Below, one piece after another: positions 1 to 5,131 of a stretch of 5,131 bases of DNA. The position numbers were made by a program, and so were the translations under genes. Every line of letters starts with the position of its first letter. Positions within the stretch are counted from its first letter, which is position 1. The notes under the pieces are model-generated. The model did not search any database. It saw only the letters and a program-made list of their open reading frames with translations, and was not told the DNA's origin. The stretch spans positions 1-5,131 of the forward strand of contig CAMJAJ010000129.1 of assembly GCA_946403565.1 (NCBI GenBank). The letters are read 5' to 3'. Origin of the DNA: an uncultured Treponema sp. (lineage in GTDB: Bacteria > Spirochaetota > Spirochaetia > Treponematales > Treponemataceae).

Positions 1-1821
1 TTTGGATTCATCTTCTTTATGTACTGGCTCATCTTCCGCAAGATGGGCGGCGGTCTGGGAGGCTCCCTGTTCGGTGCCGGCGGCGGCCGTTCCCGCGCGG
101 TGGACGAAGGCAAGGTGAAGACCCGCTTCGAGGACGTGGCGGGCGAGGACGAGGCCAAGGAGGAGCGTGAGGAGGGCGTGGACTTCCTCAAGACCCCCAA
201 GAAATACACGGACATCGGCGGCAAGATTCCCAAGGGCGTGCTGCTCGTCGGCCCGCCTGGAACGGGAAAGACCCTGCTTGCGCGCGCGGTCGCGGGCGAG
301 GCGGGCGTCCCCTTCTTCCGCATCTCCGGTTCGGACTTCGTGGAGATGTTCGTCGGCGTGGGCGCGAGCCGCGTGCGCGACCTCTTCCGCTCCGCCCGCG
401 AGAAGGCCCCCTGCATCATCTTCATAGACGAGCTGGACGCCATCGGCAAGAGCCGCGTGAACAACCTGGGCGGCAACGACGAGCGGGAGCAGACGCTCAA
501 CCAGCTGCTCGTCGAGATGGACGGTTTTGACAACGAGAAGGGCCTCATCGTCCTGGGCGCGACCAACCGGCCCGACGTGCTTGACGCGGCCCTGCTCCGC
601 CCCGGCCGCTTTGACCGGCAGGTGGTGGTGGACAAGCCCGACGTGAAGGGGCGTGAGGCGATCCTCCGCATCCACGCCAAGAACGTCAAGGTGGACCAGG
701 CCGTGGACTTTGACGCGCTCGCCCATGCGACGAGCGGCATGAGCGGTGCGGACCTGGCGAACATCGTGAACGAGGCCGCCCTCCTCGCCGTGCGCAACGG
801 GCGCAAGCTCGTCACCTCGGCGGACTTTGACGAGGCGATCGAGAAGACCCTCGTCGGCCTGCAGAAGAAGAGCCGGGTGGTCAAGGAGAAGGAGCGGCAC
901 ATCGTCGCCTACCACGAGACTGGCCATGCGCTCGTCGCGGCCTTCACGCCGGGGAGCGACCCCGTGCACAAGATTACGATCATACCGCGCGGAATGGGGG
1001 CCCTGGGCTACACCCTCCAGCGCAGCGAGGACGAACAGTTCCTGTACAGCCGCTCCGAGCTGATCGGCCAGGTGGACGTGATGCTTGGTGGCCGCGCCGC
1101 CGAGCAGATCGTGTTCGGCGAGGTCAGCACCGGGGCCAGCAACGACATCTCCCGGGCGACCGCCGTCATAAAGAGCATGATTACCGACTACGGCATGAGC
1201 GAGAAGTTCCGCAACATGACGCTGGGCAAGGGCGGCCGGGGCTACTCCGGGCCGCAGGAGCCGGAGCTGGTGCGCGAGTACAGCGAGGAGACCCAGAAGT
1301 ACATCGACGACGAGATCGCCCGCATGATGGAGGAGCGCTACAGCCACGTCCTTTCCCTCCTGAAAAAGCACCGCAGCCTGCTTGAGTACATTGCCAAGCG
1401 CCTGCTGGAGAAGGAGAGCATGGACGGCAAGGAGTTTGAGGACATCATCAAGGCGGAAAGCCACTGCGCCGAGCTGGAGGCCGAGGCGGGCCGCAAGGCC
1501 GACGACCTGCGCTACCTGAAGGCGAGCGCGCTTTCAGGCCCCACGGAGGAGCCGGAGATCGTCGCGCCGGAGATTCCCGTGGCCAGTGACTTCCCCGAGG
1601 AGGCGGAGATTCCTGACGCCCCGGCCGAAGAGAAAGCCGCCGGGGAGGCCAAGGCGGTCACCCGGAAGGCCAGGACGGCCGCGCGGCAGGCCCCTGCCGA
1701 GAAACCTGCCGCCGCCGCAGAGGAAGAGAAGCCCAAGCGGCGGAGGACGGTCCGTAAGGCCGCCGATGCAGCCGAAGAGGAGAAACCCAAGCGGCGGGGC
1801 CGGCCCAAGAAGACCGAGTAG
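1..1821 (+). CDS. ftsH: ATP-dependent zinc metalloprotease FtsH, 5'-truncated
   Basis: FtsH is a hexameric inner-membrane AAA+ protease that extracts and degrades membrane and short-lived cytosolic proteins. The frame is open from base 1 and encodes a hydrophobic [12 protein letters not shown] segment, so the window starts inside transmembrane segment 2. The first ATG (19) is internal, and TM1 plus the periplasmic domain are missing. Counting residues from that ATG, I see a Gly-rich linker (10-24), Walker A GPPGTGKT (78-85), pore loop FVGVGA (111-116), Walker B IIFIDE (133-138), the second region of homology with arginine fingers R194 and R197, zinc site HETGH (299-303) and probable third zinc ligand D376 in GASNDI. 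The protease domain ends near 480. A disordered-looking Ala/Glu/Pro/Lys/Arg tail of about 100 residues follows, ending KRRGRPKK. The catalytic core is complete with no frameshift. One oddity is EEREEGVDF (48-56), where the family usually has hydrophobic residues. The gene converges on secF. Confidence 0.97.
   Translation, partial: FGFIFFMYWLIFRKMGGGLGGSLFGAGGGRSRAVDEGKVKTRFEDVAGEDEAKEEREEGVDFLKTPKKYTDIGGKIPKGVLLVGPPGTGKTLLARAVAGEAGVPFFRISGSDFVEMFVGVGASRVRDLFRSAREKAPCIIFIDELDAIGKSRVNNLGGNDEREQTLNQLLVEMDGFDNEKGLIVLGATNRPDVLDAALLRPGRFDRQVVVDKPDVKGREAILRIHAKNVKVDQAVDFDALAHATSGMSGADLANIVNEAALLAVRNGRKLVTSADFDEAIEKTLVGLQKKSRVVKEKERHIVAYHETGHALVAAFTPGSDPVHKITIIPRGMGALGYTLQRSEDEQFLYSRSELIGQVDVMLGGRAAEQIVFGEVSTGASNDISRATAVIKSMITDYGMSEKFRNMTLGKGGRGYSGPQEPELVREYSEETQKYIDDEIARMMEERYSHVLSLLKKHRSLLEYIAKRLLEKESMDGKEFEDIIKAESHCAELEAEAGRKADDLRYLKASALSGPTEEPEIVAPEIPVASDFPEEAEIPDAPAEEKAAGEAKAVTRKARTAARQAPAEKPAAAAEEEKPKRRRTVRKAADAAEEEKPKRRGRPKKTE
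1714..1797 (+). repeat. In-frame repeat in the FtsH C-terminal tail ([10 protein letters not shown] twice) with AT-hook-like end
   Basis: The ten residues [10 protein letters not shown] occur at 566-575 and again at 584-593 of the FtsH reading frame, 54 nt (18 codons) apart. At DNA level the 12-mer cccaagcggcgg is identical in both copies (1732-1743 and 1786-1797), while neighbouring codons differ (gag/gaa, aag/aaa). This fits an older duplication that has drifted rather than an assembly repeat. The second copy runs into GRPKK, giving KRRGRPKK (591-598), which has the R-G-R-P core of an AT-hook. The alternating acidic and basic blocks suggest a disordered cytoplasmic tail. Binding to DNA, RNA or acidic partners is inference only. 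Confidence 0.8.
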
Positions 1822-1854
1822 CCCCTACGAGGGCTGGAAGCATAGCCATAAACA

Positions 1855-1919
1855 AAACGCCCCGGCAGGCATGACCTGTCGGGGAAACGCCCCGGCAGGT
1901 CATGCCTGCCGGGGCGTTT
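1855..1919. repeat. Compound inverted repeat (30-bp arms, 5-nt loop) made of two tandem palindromes; possible bidirectional terminator or REP/BIME-like element
   Basis: The arms 1855-1884 and 1890-1919 are complementary over 30 bp with one G·T wobble (1879/1895) and loop AAACG (1885-1889). Each half is itself palindromic. Unit 1 is CCCCGGCAGG-CATGA-CCTGTCGGGG (1860-1884). Unit 2 is a perfect 15-bp stem, AAACGCCCCGGCAGG with loop TCATG (1885-1919). The two 5-nt loops are reverse complements of each other. RNA could fold as one long hairpin or two short ones. The element starts 34 nt after the ftsH stop and ends in GTTTCTATTT on the + strand and GTTTTGTTTAT on the - strand, so it could terminate transcription from both sides. 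Paired inverted palindromes between convergent genes also resemble repetitive extragenic palindromes. Whether it recurs in the genome cannot be seen here. Confidence 0.85.
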
Positions 1920-1950
1920 CTATTTGGAGGCGCCGGGTGTGGGACCCAAC

Positions 1951-1973
1951 AAAAAAGGCCCCCGAAGGGGCCT
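1951..1973 (-). terminator. Intrinsic terminator of the secD-secF operon
   Basis: Read on the minus strand, this is a perfect 7-bp GC-rich stem, AGGCCCC-TTCG-GGGGCCT, with the very stable UUCG tetraloop, followed directly by a run of T (the A-run at 1951-1956 on the plus strand). It lies about 55 nt downstream of the secF stop codon and in the correct orientation to end leftward transcription of the sec operon. The plus-strand reading has no T-run after the stem, so the terminator acts mainly on the minus strand. Confidence 0.9.
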
Positions 1974-1981
1974 GTAAAAGC

Positions 1982-2013
1982 AGTTTCAAAAGTCCAGACA
2001 GACTTTTGAAACT
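1982..2013. repeat. Perfect 13-bp inverted repeat with 6-nt loop next to the secF stop
   Basis: AGTTTCAAAAGTC (1982-1994) and GACTTTTGAAACT (2001-2013) are exact reverse complements around the loop CAGACA. The repeat starts 17 nt past the secF stop codon and is much more AT-rich than its surroundings. In secF mRNA it would form a stable 3'-UTR hairpin upstream of the UUCG terminator, perhaps a 3'-end stabiliser or a first pausing structure. On the minus strand it is followed by GCTTTTAC, only a short T-run, so it is a weak terminator by itself. A protein-binding operator is possible but there is no promoter nearby. Confidence 0.8.
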
Positions 2014-2029
2014 AACTGGGTCCGGGCTG

Positions 2030-3262
2030 CTAGTTCATGCTTGACTCTGCCGTCATCCTGGGGCGGACGCGCTTTGCGTCTGCTCCGGGGACCCACTTGC
2101 GCCTCATGAAGGAGATGAATCCCGATGAGATGAAGAGGGAGGAGTAGCAGCCGGAGATGAGTCCGATCGTCAGCGCGACCGCGAAGTCCTGGATGCTTCC
2201 CGTCGTGAAGACGAGGAGCGATATGGAGGCGAACAGGGTCGTCACGGTCGTGATGATGGAGCGGGCCAGGGTGTCGTTCAGCGACTTGTTCAGGATGTCG
2301 TTGAAGACCTTGGTGTTGACGCTCTTCATGTTCTCCCTCACGCGGTCCAGGATGACGACCGTCGCGTTGATTGAATATCCGAATATCGTCAGGACGGCGG
2401 CGAGCGTCGTCGTCGAGAACTCGATCTGCAGGAAGCTGATGAACGCGAACATGATCAGACAGTCGTGCAGGAGGGCGACGACGGCTCCCAGGGCGAAGTC
2501 CCAGTGGAAGCGGATGGTCGCGTAGAGCCAGATGAGGAACACCGTGGCAATCGTCAGCAGGATGGACTTGAACACCAGGCTTCCGGAGAAGCTGGAGCCG
2601 ACGAAGTCCGTCTTTACGATGGCCACATTGTCCTTGCCGTACTTGCCCCGCAGGGCGGACAGGACCTCGTCCTGCAGCTCCTGGGAACTCGTTCCGTCAT
2701 CGGTTATCTTGGCGCGGATCTGGTAGCTACGGTTGTCCGCAGTGCCCAGCTCCTTGAGCTCCACGTTCTGGGAGGCGAGCACCAGACGCAGGTCGTCGAT
2801 GCTGGTGGCCGTCTGTGAGCTGGAGACATAGAGCATGAAGGCCTTGTCGCTGGACAGGCGGGAGGTCTCCGCGTTGTTCGTGAAGATTCCGTAGCTGTCC
2901 GCCTCTCCGGAGGAGAGCACCTTCGCGTTGATTCCGTCGATGCTGTTCAGCGCGGTGCAGAGCGAGCTGATCGTCGGGTTCTGTCCGTAGGTGAAGGTGC
3001 GGGTCTCGTTCTCCGCCCCCACGCCGCTGATGACCACGTCGAGGGCGGTGTTGGACGCATCCAGGCTCACCGTCGCGGCCCCGTTGTAGGTGACCTGCAT
3101 GGCGGGCTGGGCGATCCTGACCTCCTCGATGAGGCCGGGCTGGAAGTCTATGCCCAGGTTGATCTTCCGGGTGCAGATGCTGGCGATTCCCGCGACGATC
3201 AGCAGCGCGCTGATGATGTAGCAGATGGGGAATGCCTTGCTGAATTTATAGTTCGTCTTCAT
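2030..3262 (-). CDS. secF: Protein translocase subunit SecF
   Basis: SecF pairs with SecD in the membrane complex that uses the proton gradient to complete Sec-dependent export. The 410-residue product has TM1 at about 10-30, then the family motif in altered form, LGIDFQPG (36-43; usual GIDFxGG). A periplasmic domain of about 185 residues follows, then five TM segments between about 230 and 388. The TM4 signature is GYSINATVVILDRVREN (295-311), and R334 in RSIITTVTT matches the conserved TM5 arginine. The periplasmic domain is larger than in the roughly 320-residue E. coli SecF. A300 replaces the Asp of the usual SIND motif, a position implicated in proton movement. The ATG abuts the secD stop (TAAATG) and has a GGAGG nine bases upstream. 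The terminator at 1951-1973 follows. Confidence 0.96.
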   Translation of the reverse strand: MKTNYKFSKAFPICYIISALLIVAGIASICTRKINLGIDFQPGLIEEVRIAQPAMQVTYNGAATVSLDASNTALDVVISGVGAENETRTFTYGQNPTISSLCTALNSIDGINAKVLSSGEADSYGIFTNNAETSRLSSDKAFMLYVSSSQTATSIDDLRLVLASQNVELKELGTADNRSYQIRAKITDDGTSSQELQDEVLSALRGKYGKDNVAIVKTDFVGSSFSGSLVFKSILLTIATVFLIWLYATIRFHWDFALGAVVALLHDCLIMFAFISFLQIEFSTTTLAAVLTIFGYSINATVVILDRVRENMKSVNTKVFNDILNKSLNDTLARSIITTVTTLFASISLLVFTTGSIQDFAVALTIGLISGCYSSLFISSGFISFMRRKWVPGADAKRVRPRMTAESSMN

Positions 3263-5002
3263 TTACTTCAACCTCCAGCTGATGCTGATGTTCTCCCGGT
3301 GCAGGGCCTGCGTTCCGAAGTCGAACATCAGGCGGGAAACCACGAGCGCGGTGAACACCGTTGACACGACACCGATGGCAAGGCTGACGGCGAATCCCTG
3401 GATGGAGCCGGTGCCAAGCTGCGACATGAAGAGGGCCGCGATGAAGGTCGTGATGTTTGAGTCCATGATTGCCCAGAAGGCGTTGTCGAATCCGACCGCG
3501 ACGGAGGCCGCCCGGTCCTTGCCCAAGGCGCGCTCCTCCTTGATCCGCTCAAAGATGATGACGTTCGCGTCGACCGCCATTCCGATCGTCAGGATCATAC
3601 CGGCGATGGTCGGAAGGGTGATGGTCAGGTTGAACGCGCTCAGGATGCTGAACATGATGTAGAGGTTGAGCACCTGCGCCACGCAGGCGTTGATTCCTGC
3701 GCCCTTGTACCAGATCAGCATGAACAGCATGATCAGGGCGAGTCCGACCGCGATGGCCGTGATGCCCTGGCGGATGGACCGGTCTCCGAGCGAGGCTCCG
3801 ATGACCTGCTGGCTTTCCACGTTGAGCGGAACGTCCAGCCATGCCGTCTGGAGCACCTTCTCCAGGTTCCGGGCCTCGTCCTGTCCGAAGCCGGTTATGG
3901 CCACCTGGCCGCCGGTGATGGCGGTCTGGATGGTGGCGTTGCTCTTGATGCGGTTGTCGCTCAGGATGGCCAGGCTCTTGCCCACGTTCGCGCTCGTGAA
4001 CTCGCCGAATATCGCGGCGCCCTCGCTGTCGAGCGTGAAGTTGACGGACGGCCTGTTGGTCAGCTCCTCCGTTCCCACGGTCGCGGACTTGATGTGCTTG
4101 CCGTCCAGGATGATCTCCTTCTTGACGGCGAGGTAGCCCATCCGCTGGTCCAGCCCGTACTCGTCGGTGGTGTAGTAGCCGAAGACCTCGCAGTCATCGG
4201 GGATTATGGACGGGTCGATGAGCCTGCCCTTGGAGTCGAAGGTGCTGTCGGAGTGCTGCAGGTAGTAGCTGTTGAAGGCCTGGGTCGCATCGTTGTCCAC
4301 GAGGCGGAAGTTGAGTATTCCGCGTCCCTGGATGATCGAGTTGATCTGGTCGGTCTCTGCGCTTCCGGGAAGCTCTATGTAGATCCGGTCCTCTCCCTGC
4401 TGCCTGATGGTGGGGGAAGAAAGGCCGAAGCGGTCGATGCGGTTGGTCAGGGTCTCGAGCGCCTGCTGCATGGCGGCCTGCCTGAGGGTCTGCTCGTCGG
4501 CGACGACGTTGTCCTTCTGCGCCTTGACCACGCTGTCCAGGTCGGCCTTGACGATGACGTTCATTCCGCCTGAAAGGTCCAGTCCGAGTTTGACCGAGTT
4601 CTTGTAGTTCTTCTTGTTCTTGAGGATCTCGTCGCGGTAGCGCTTTTCCACGAGCTCCTTAAGCTCCTCCTGGGAGGAGAAGGAGCTGAGCGCGTCGAAC
4701 AGGGTCATGGGGCTGGGGACGGCCTGCTCCATGTCCTTGTAGTTCTTCCGCGCCGCCTTCTCCAGCCACTTCTGGTCCTCGGCGAGCGGGGTGGACCTGT
4801 CGGCCTTCACCGCCGCCTTCATGGCCTTCACGTCGGAAGAAGCCTTGTGGCTTGAATAGTCCTTGATGTTCTCCAGGGAGCTCAAGGCGAGCGCCTGCTG
4901 GTCCTTCGGCGTGTTCGCATACCACTGCAGCGTGGGCCACAGGAATAGGAAGCAGACCGCGAGGACGGCCAAAATCAAAACAAGACGACCTCTCTTACTC
5001 AT
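3263..5002 (-). CDS. secD: Protein translocase subunit SecD
   Basis: SecD is the larger partner of SecF. Its periplasmic domain grips emerging preproteins and its membrane part couples this to proton flow. The 579 residues show TM1 at about 7-25, a Lys-rich, probably helical insert (about 30-135), and the family motif LGLDLSGGMN (139-148). The periplasmic P1 region includes RIYIELPGS (206-214) and RGILNFRLV (227-235). VPLNVESQQVIGASLG (391-406) leads into TM2, and the C-terminal half carries five TM segments with GMAVDANVIIFERIKEE (474-490), DSNITTFIAA (514-523) and GTGSIQGFAVSLAIG (530-544). D478 in VDAN is the expected key acidic residue. The insert makes the N-terminal region about 100 residues longer than in E. 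coli. The start overlaps the stop of the preceding gene by 8 nt (ATGAGTAA), and a weak AAAGGA lies eight bases upstream, so translational coupling is likely. Confidence 0.97.
   Translation of the reverse strand: MSKRGRLVLILAVLAVCFLFLWPTLQWYANTPKDQQALALSSLENIKDYSSHKASSDVKAMKAAVKADRSTPLAEDQKWLEKAARKNYKDMEQAVPSPMTLFDALSSFSSQEELKELVEKRYRDEILKNKKNYKNSVKLGLDLSGGMNVIVKADLDSVVKAQKDNVVADEQTLRQAAMQQALETLTNRIDRFGLSSPTIRQQGEDRIYIELPGSAETDQINSIIQGRGILNFRLVDNDATQAFNSYYLQHSDSTFDSKGRLIDPSIIPDDCEVFGYYTTDEYGLDQRMGYLAVKKEIILDGKHIKSATVGTEELTNRPSVNFTLDSEGAAIFGEFTSANVGKSLAILSDNRIKSNATIQTAITGGQVAITGFGQDEARNLEKVLQTAWLDVPLNVESQQVIGASLGDRSIRQGITAIAVGLALIMLFMLIWYKGAGINACVAQVLNLYIMFSILSAFNLTITLPTIAGMILTIGMAVDANVIIFERIKEERALGKDRAASVAVGFDNAFWAIMDSNITTFIAALFMSQLGTGSIQGFAVSLAIGVVSTVFTALVVSRLMFDFGTQALHRENISISWRLK
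3272..3276 (-). promoter_or_regulatory. Ribosome binding site of secF
   Basis: GGAGG on the minus strand lies nine bases before the secF ATG, inside the last codons of secD. With the secD TAA directly adjoining the secF ATG, this supports the chosen start and suggests coupled, near-stoichiometric synthesis of the two subunits. Confidence 0.85.
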
Positions 5003-5072
5003 CTTCTTTGTCCTTTACATCATCCTTTTTATCCGAACTGCTGTCGGTTTTGCTCTCTTTGTCCTTGTCCTT
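4995..5072 (-). CDS. C-terminal tail of the gene upstream of secD, probably YajC (partial)
   Basis: A minus-strand frame reads 25 codons into a TAA at 4997-4995 that overlaps the secD ATG by 8 nt. The product is almost entirely charged or polar: it begins KDKDKESKTD, has a serine cluster, then KKDDVKDKEDE. No family motif is visible, because the tail of YajC is not conserved. The assignment to YajC, a small single-pass partner of SecDF, rests only on the common yajC-secD-secF gene order and the overlap. The gene's true upstream sequence is lost. Beyond 5072 the same frame stays open through adapter sequence and a duplicated segment in another frame, so any longer automatic call (to 5131) would carry about 20 false residues. 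Confidence 0.6.
   Translation of the reverse strand, partial: KDKDKESKTDSSSDKKDDVKDKEDE
5011..5016 (-). promoter_or_regulatory. Weak ribosome binding site of secD
   Basis: AAAGGA on the minus strand lies eight bases before the secD ATG, inside the tail of the preceding gene. It is only a partial Shine-Dalgarno match, so re-initiation from the overlapping upstream stop codon probably contributes. Confidence 0.55.
5035..5072. repeat. Genuine copy of a 38-bp direct repeat
   Basis: These 38 bases, starting GAACTGCTGTCGG, recur without mismatch at 5094-5131. This copy is in frame with the charged tail upstream of secD, so it is the natural one. Confidence 0.9.
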
Positions 5073-5073
5073 C

Positions 5074-5098
5074 GATCGGAAGAGCACACGTCTGAACT
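5074..5098 (+). other. Illumina TruSeq adapter sequence (contaminant)
   Basis: The 25 bases beginning GATCGGAAGAGCACACGTCT and ending GAACT are identical to the start of the standard Illumina TruSeq read-through adapter, recognised from memory. After 25 nt the adapter would continue CCAGTCAC, but the window returns to genomic sequence. The last five bases (GAACT) are shared between the adapter and the genomic repeat. This segment is not biological. Confidence 0.96.
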
Positions 5099-5131
5099 GC
5101 TGTCGGTTTTGCTCTCTTTGTCCTTGTCCTT
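5094..5131. repeat. Artefactual second copy of the 38-bp repeat at the contig end
   Basis: This is an exact copy of 5035-5072, offset by 59 bp, beginning within the adapter's GAACT and ending at the final base of the window. The offset is not a multiple of three, so this copy is out of frame with the upstream gene. Its position after an adapter and at the very end points to a chimeric read or an assembly loop rather than a genomic duplication. Confidence 0.92.

Noticed and set aside
1512..1903. Minus-strand frames opposite the ftsH tail
   Set aside because: Their Ala/Ser-rich and Arg-rich products mirror the low-complexity coding sequence on the other strand.
1855..1919. CRISPR-like repeat pair
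   Set aside because: The two units are directly adjacent with no spacer, are palindromic throughout, and no cas gene is present.
1982..2013. Insertion-sequence terminal repeats
   Set aside because: The two arms are only 6 nt apart with no transposase between them and no target-site duplication.
1586..2044. Plus-strand frame of 152 codons running from the ftsH tail into the intergenic region
   Set aside because: It is Arg/Pro-rich translation of ftsH in another frame and then of the hairpin region, and it resembles no protein I know.
4094..4573. Plus-strand open frame of 159 codons opposite secD
   Set aside because: It is antisense to a well-supported SecD reading frame, has no family motif or convincing ribosome site, and is explained by GC-rich codon use leaving the opposite strand free of stops.
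5035..5131. Natural tandem duplication or attachment-site repeat at the right end
   Set aside because: The sequence between the copies is the Illumina adapter and the second copy ends at the contig edge, so an artefact explains it fully.
1..5131. A new defence, toxin-antitoxin or mobile system
   Set aside because: All sizeable coding capacity is accounted for by ftsH, secD, secF and a probable yajC tail. The only gap is 208 bp of hairpins.

Overview
The window looks like one end of a short-read assembled contig from a GC-rich spirochaete, most likely Treponema-related. That assignment is inference. It rests on remembered resemblance of the FtsH AAA core and the SecD N-terminus to treponemal proteins, and on secD and secF being separate adjacent genes. 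GC is roughly 60% by eye, highest in the first gene, and no lineage marker such as rRNA is present.

Layout. Positions 1-1821 (+) hold a 5'-truncated ftsH, the membrane AAA+ zinc protease. It begins inside the second transmembrane segment and ends in an unusual Ala/Glu/Lys/Arg-rich tail with an AT-hook-like terminus. Positions 1822-2029 lie between two convergent genes and contain three inverted repeats: a 30-bp-arm palindrome built from two tandem palindromic units, an intrinsic terminator for the leftward operon, and a perfect 13-bp inverted repeat beside the secF stop. Positions 2030-5002 (-) hold secF and secD, read leftward as secD then secF, with the secD stop codon directly abutting the secF start codon. 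Upstream of secD, overlapping its start by 8 nt, is the charged C-terminal tail of another gene, probably yajC from its position.

Function. YajC, SecD and SecF form the accessory complex of the SecYEG translocon, which uses the proton motive force to help pull proteins across the inner membrane. FtsH is the membrane quality-control protease, known in E. coli to degrade unassembled SecY. The two transcription units converge, so they are not an operon, and I see no regulatory link in the sequence.

The right-hand end is not natural. Positions 5074-5098 match the first 25 nt of the Illumina TruSeq adapter. They are followed by a perfect second copy of the 38 bp that precede the adapter, running exactly to the last base. 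Everything after about 5072 should be treated as a sequencing or assembly artefact. I found no new biological system. The points most worth checking are the adapter chimera, the SecF Asp-to-Ala change in the proton-pathway motif, the FtsH tail, two odd residues at the start of the FtsH AAA domain, and the intergenic palindrome.
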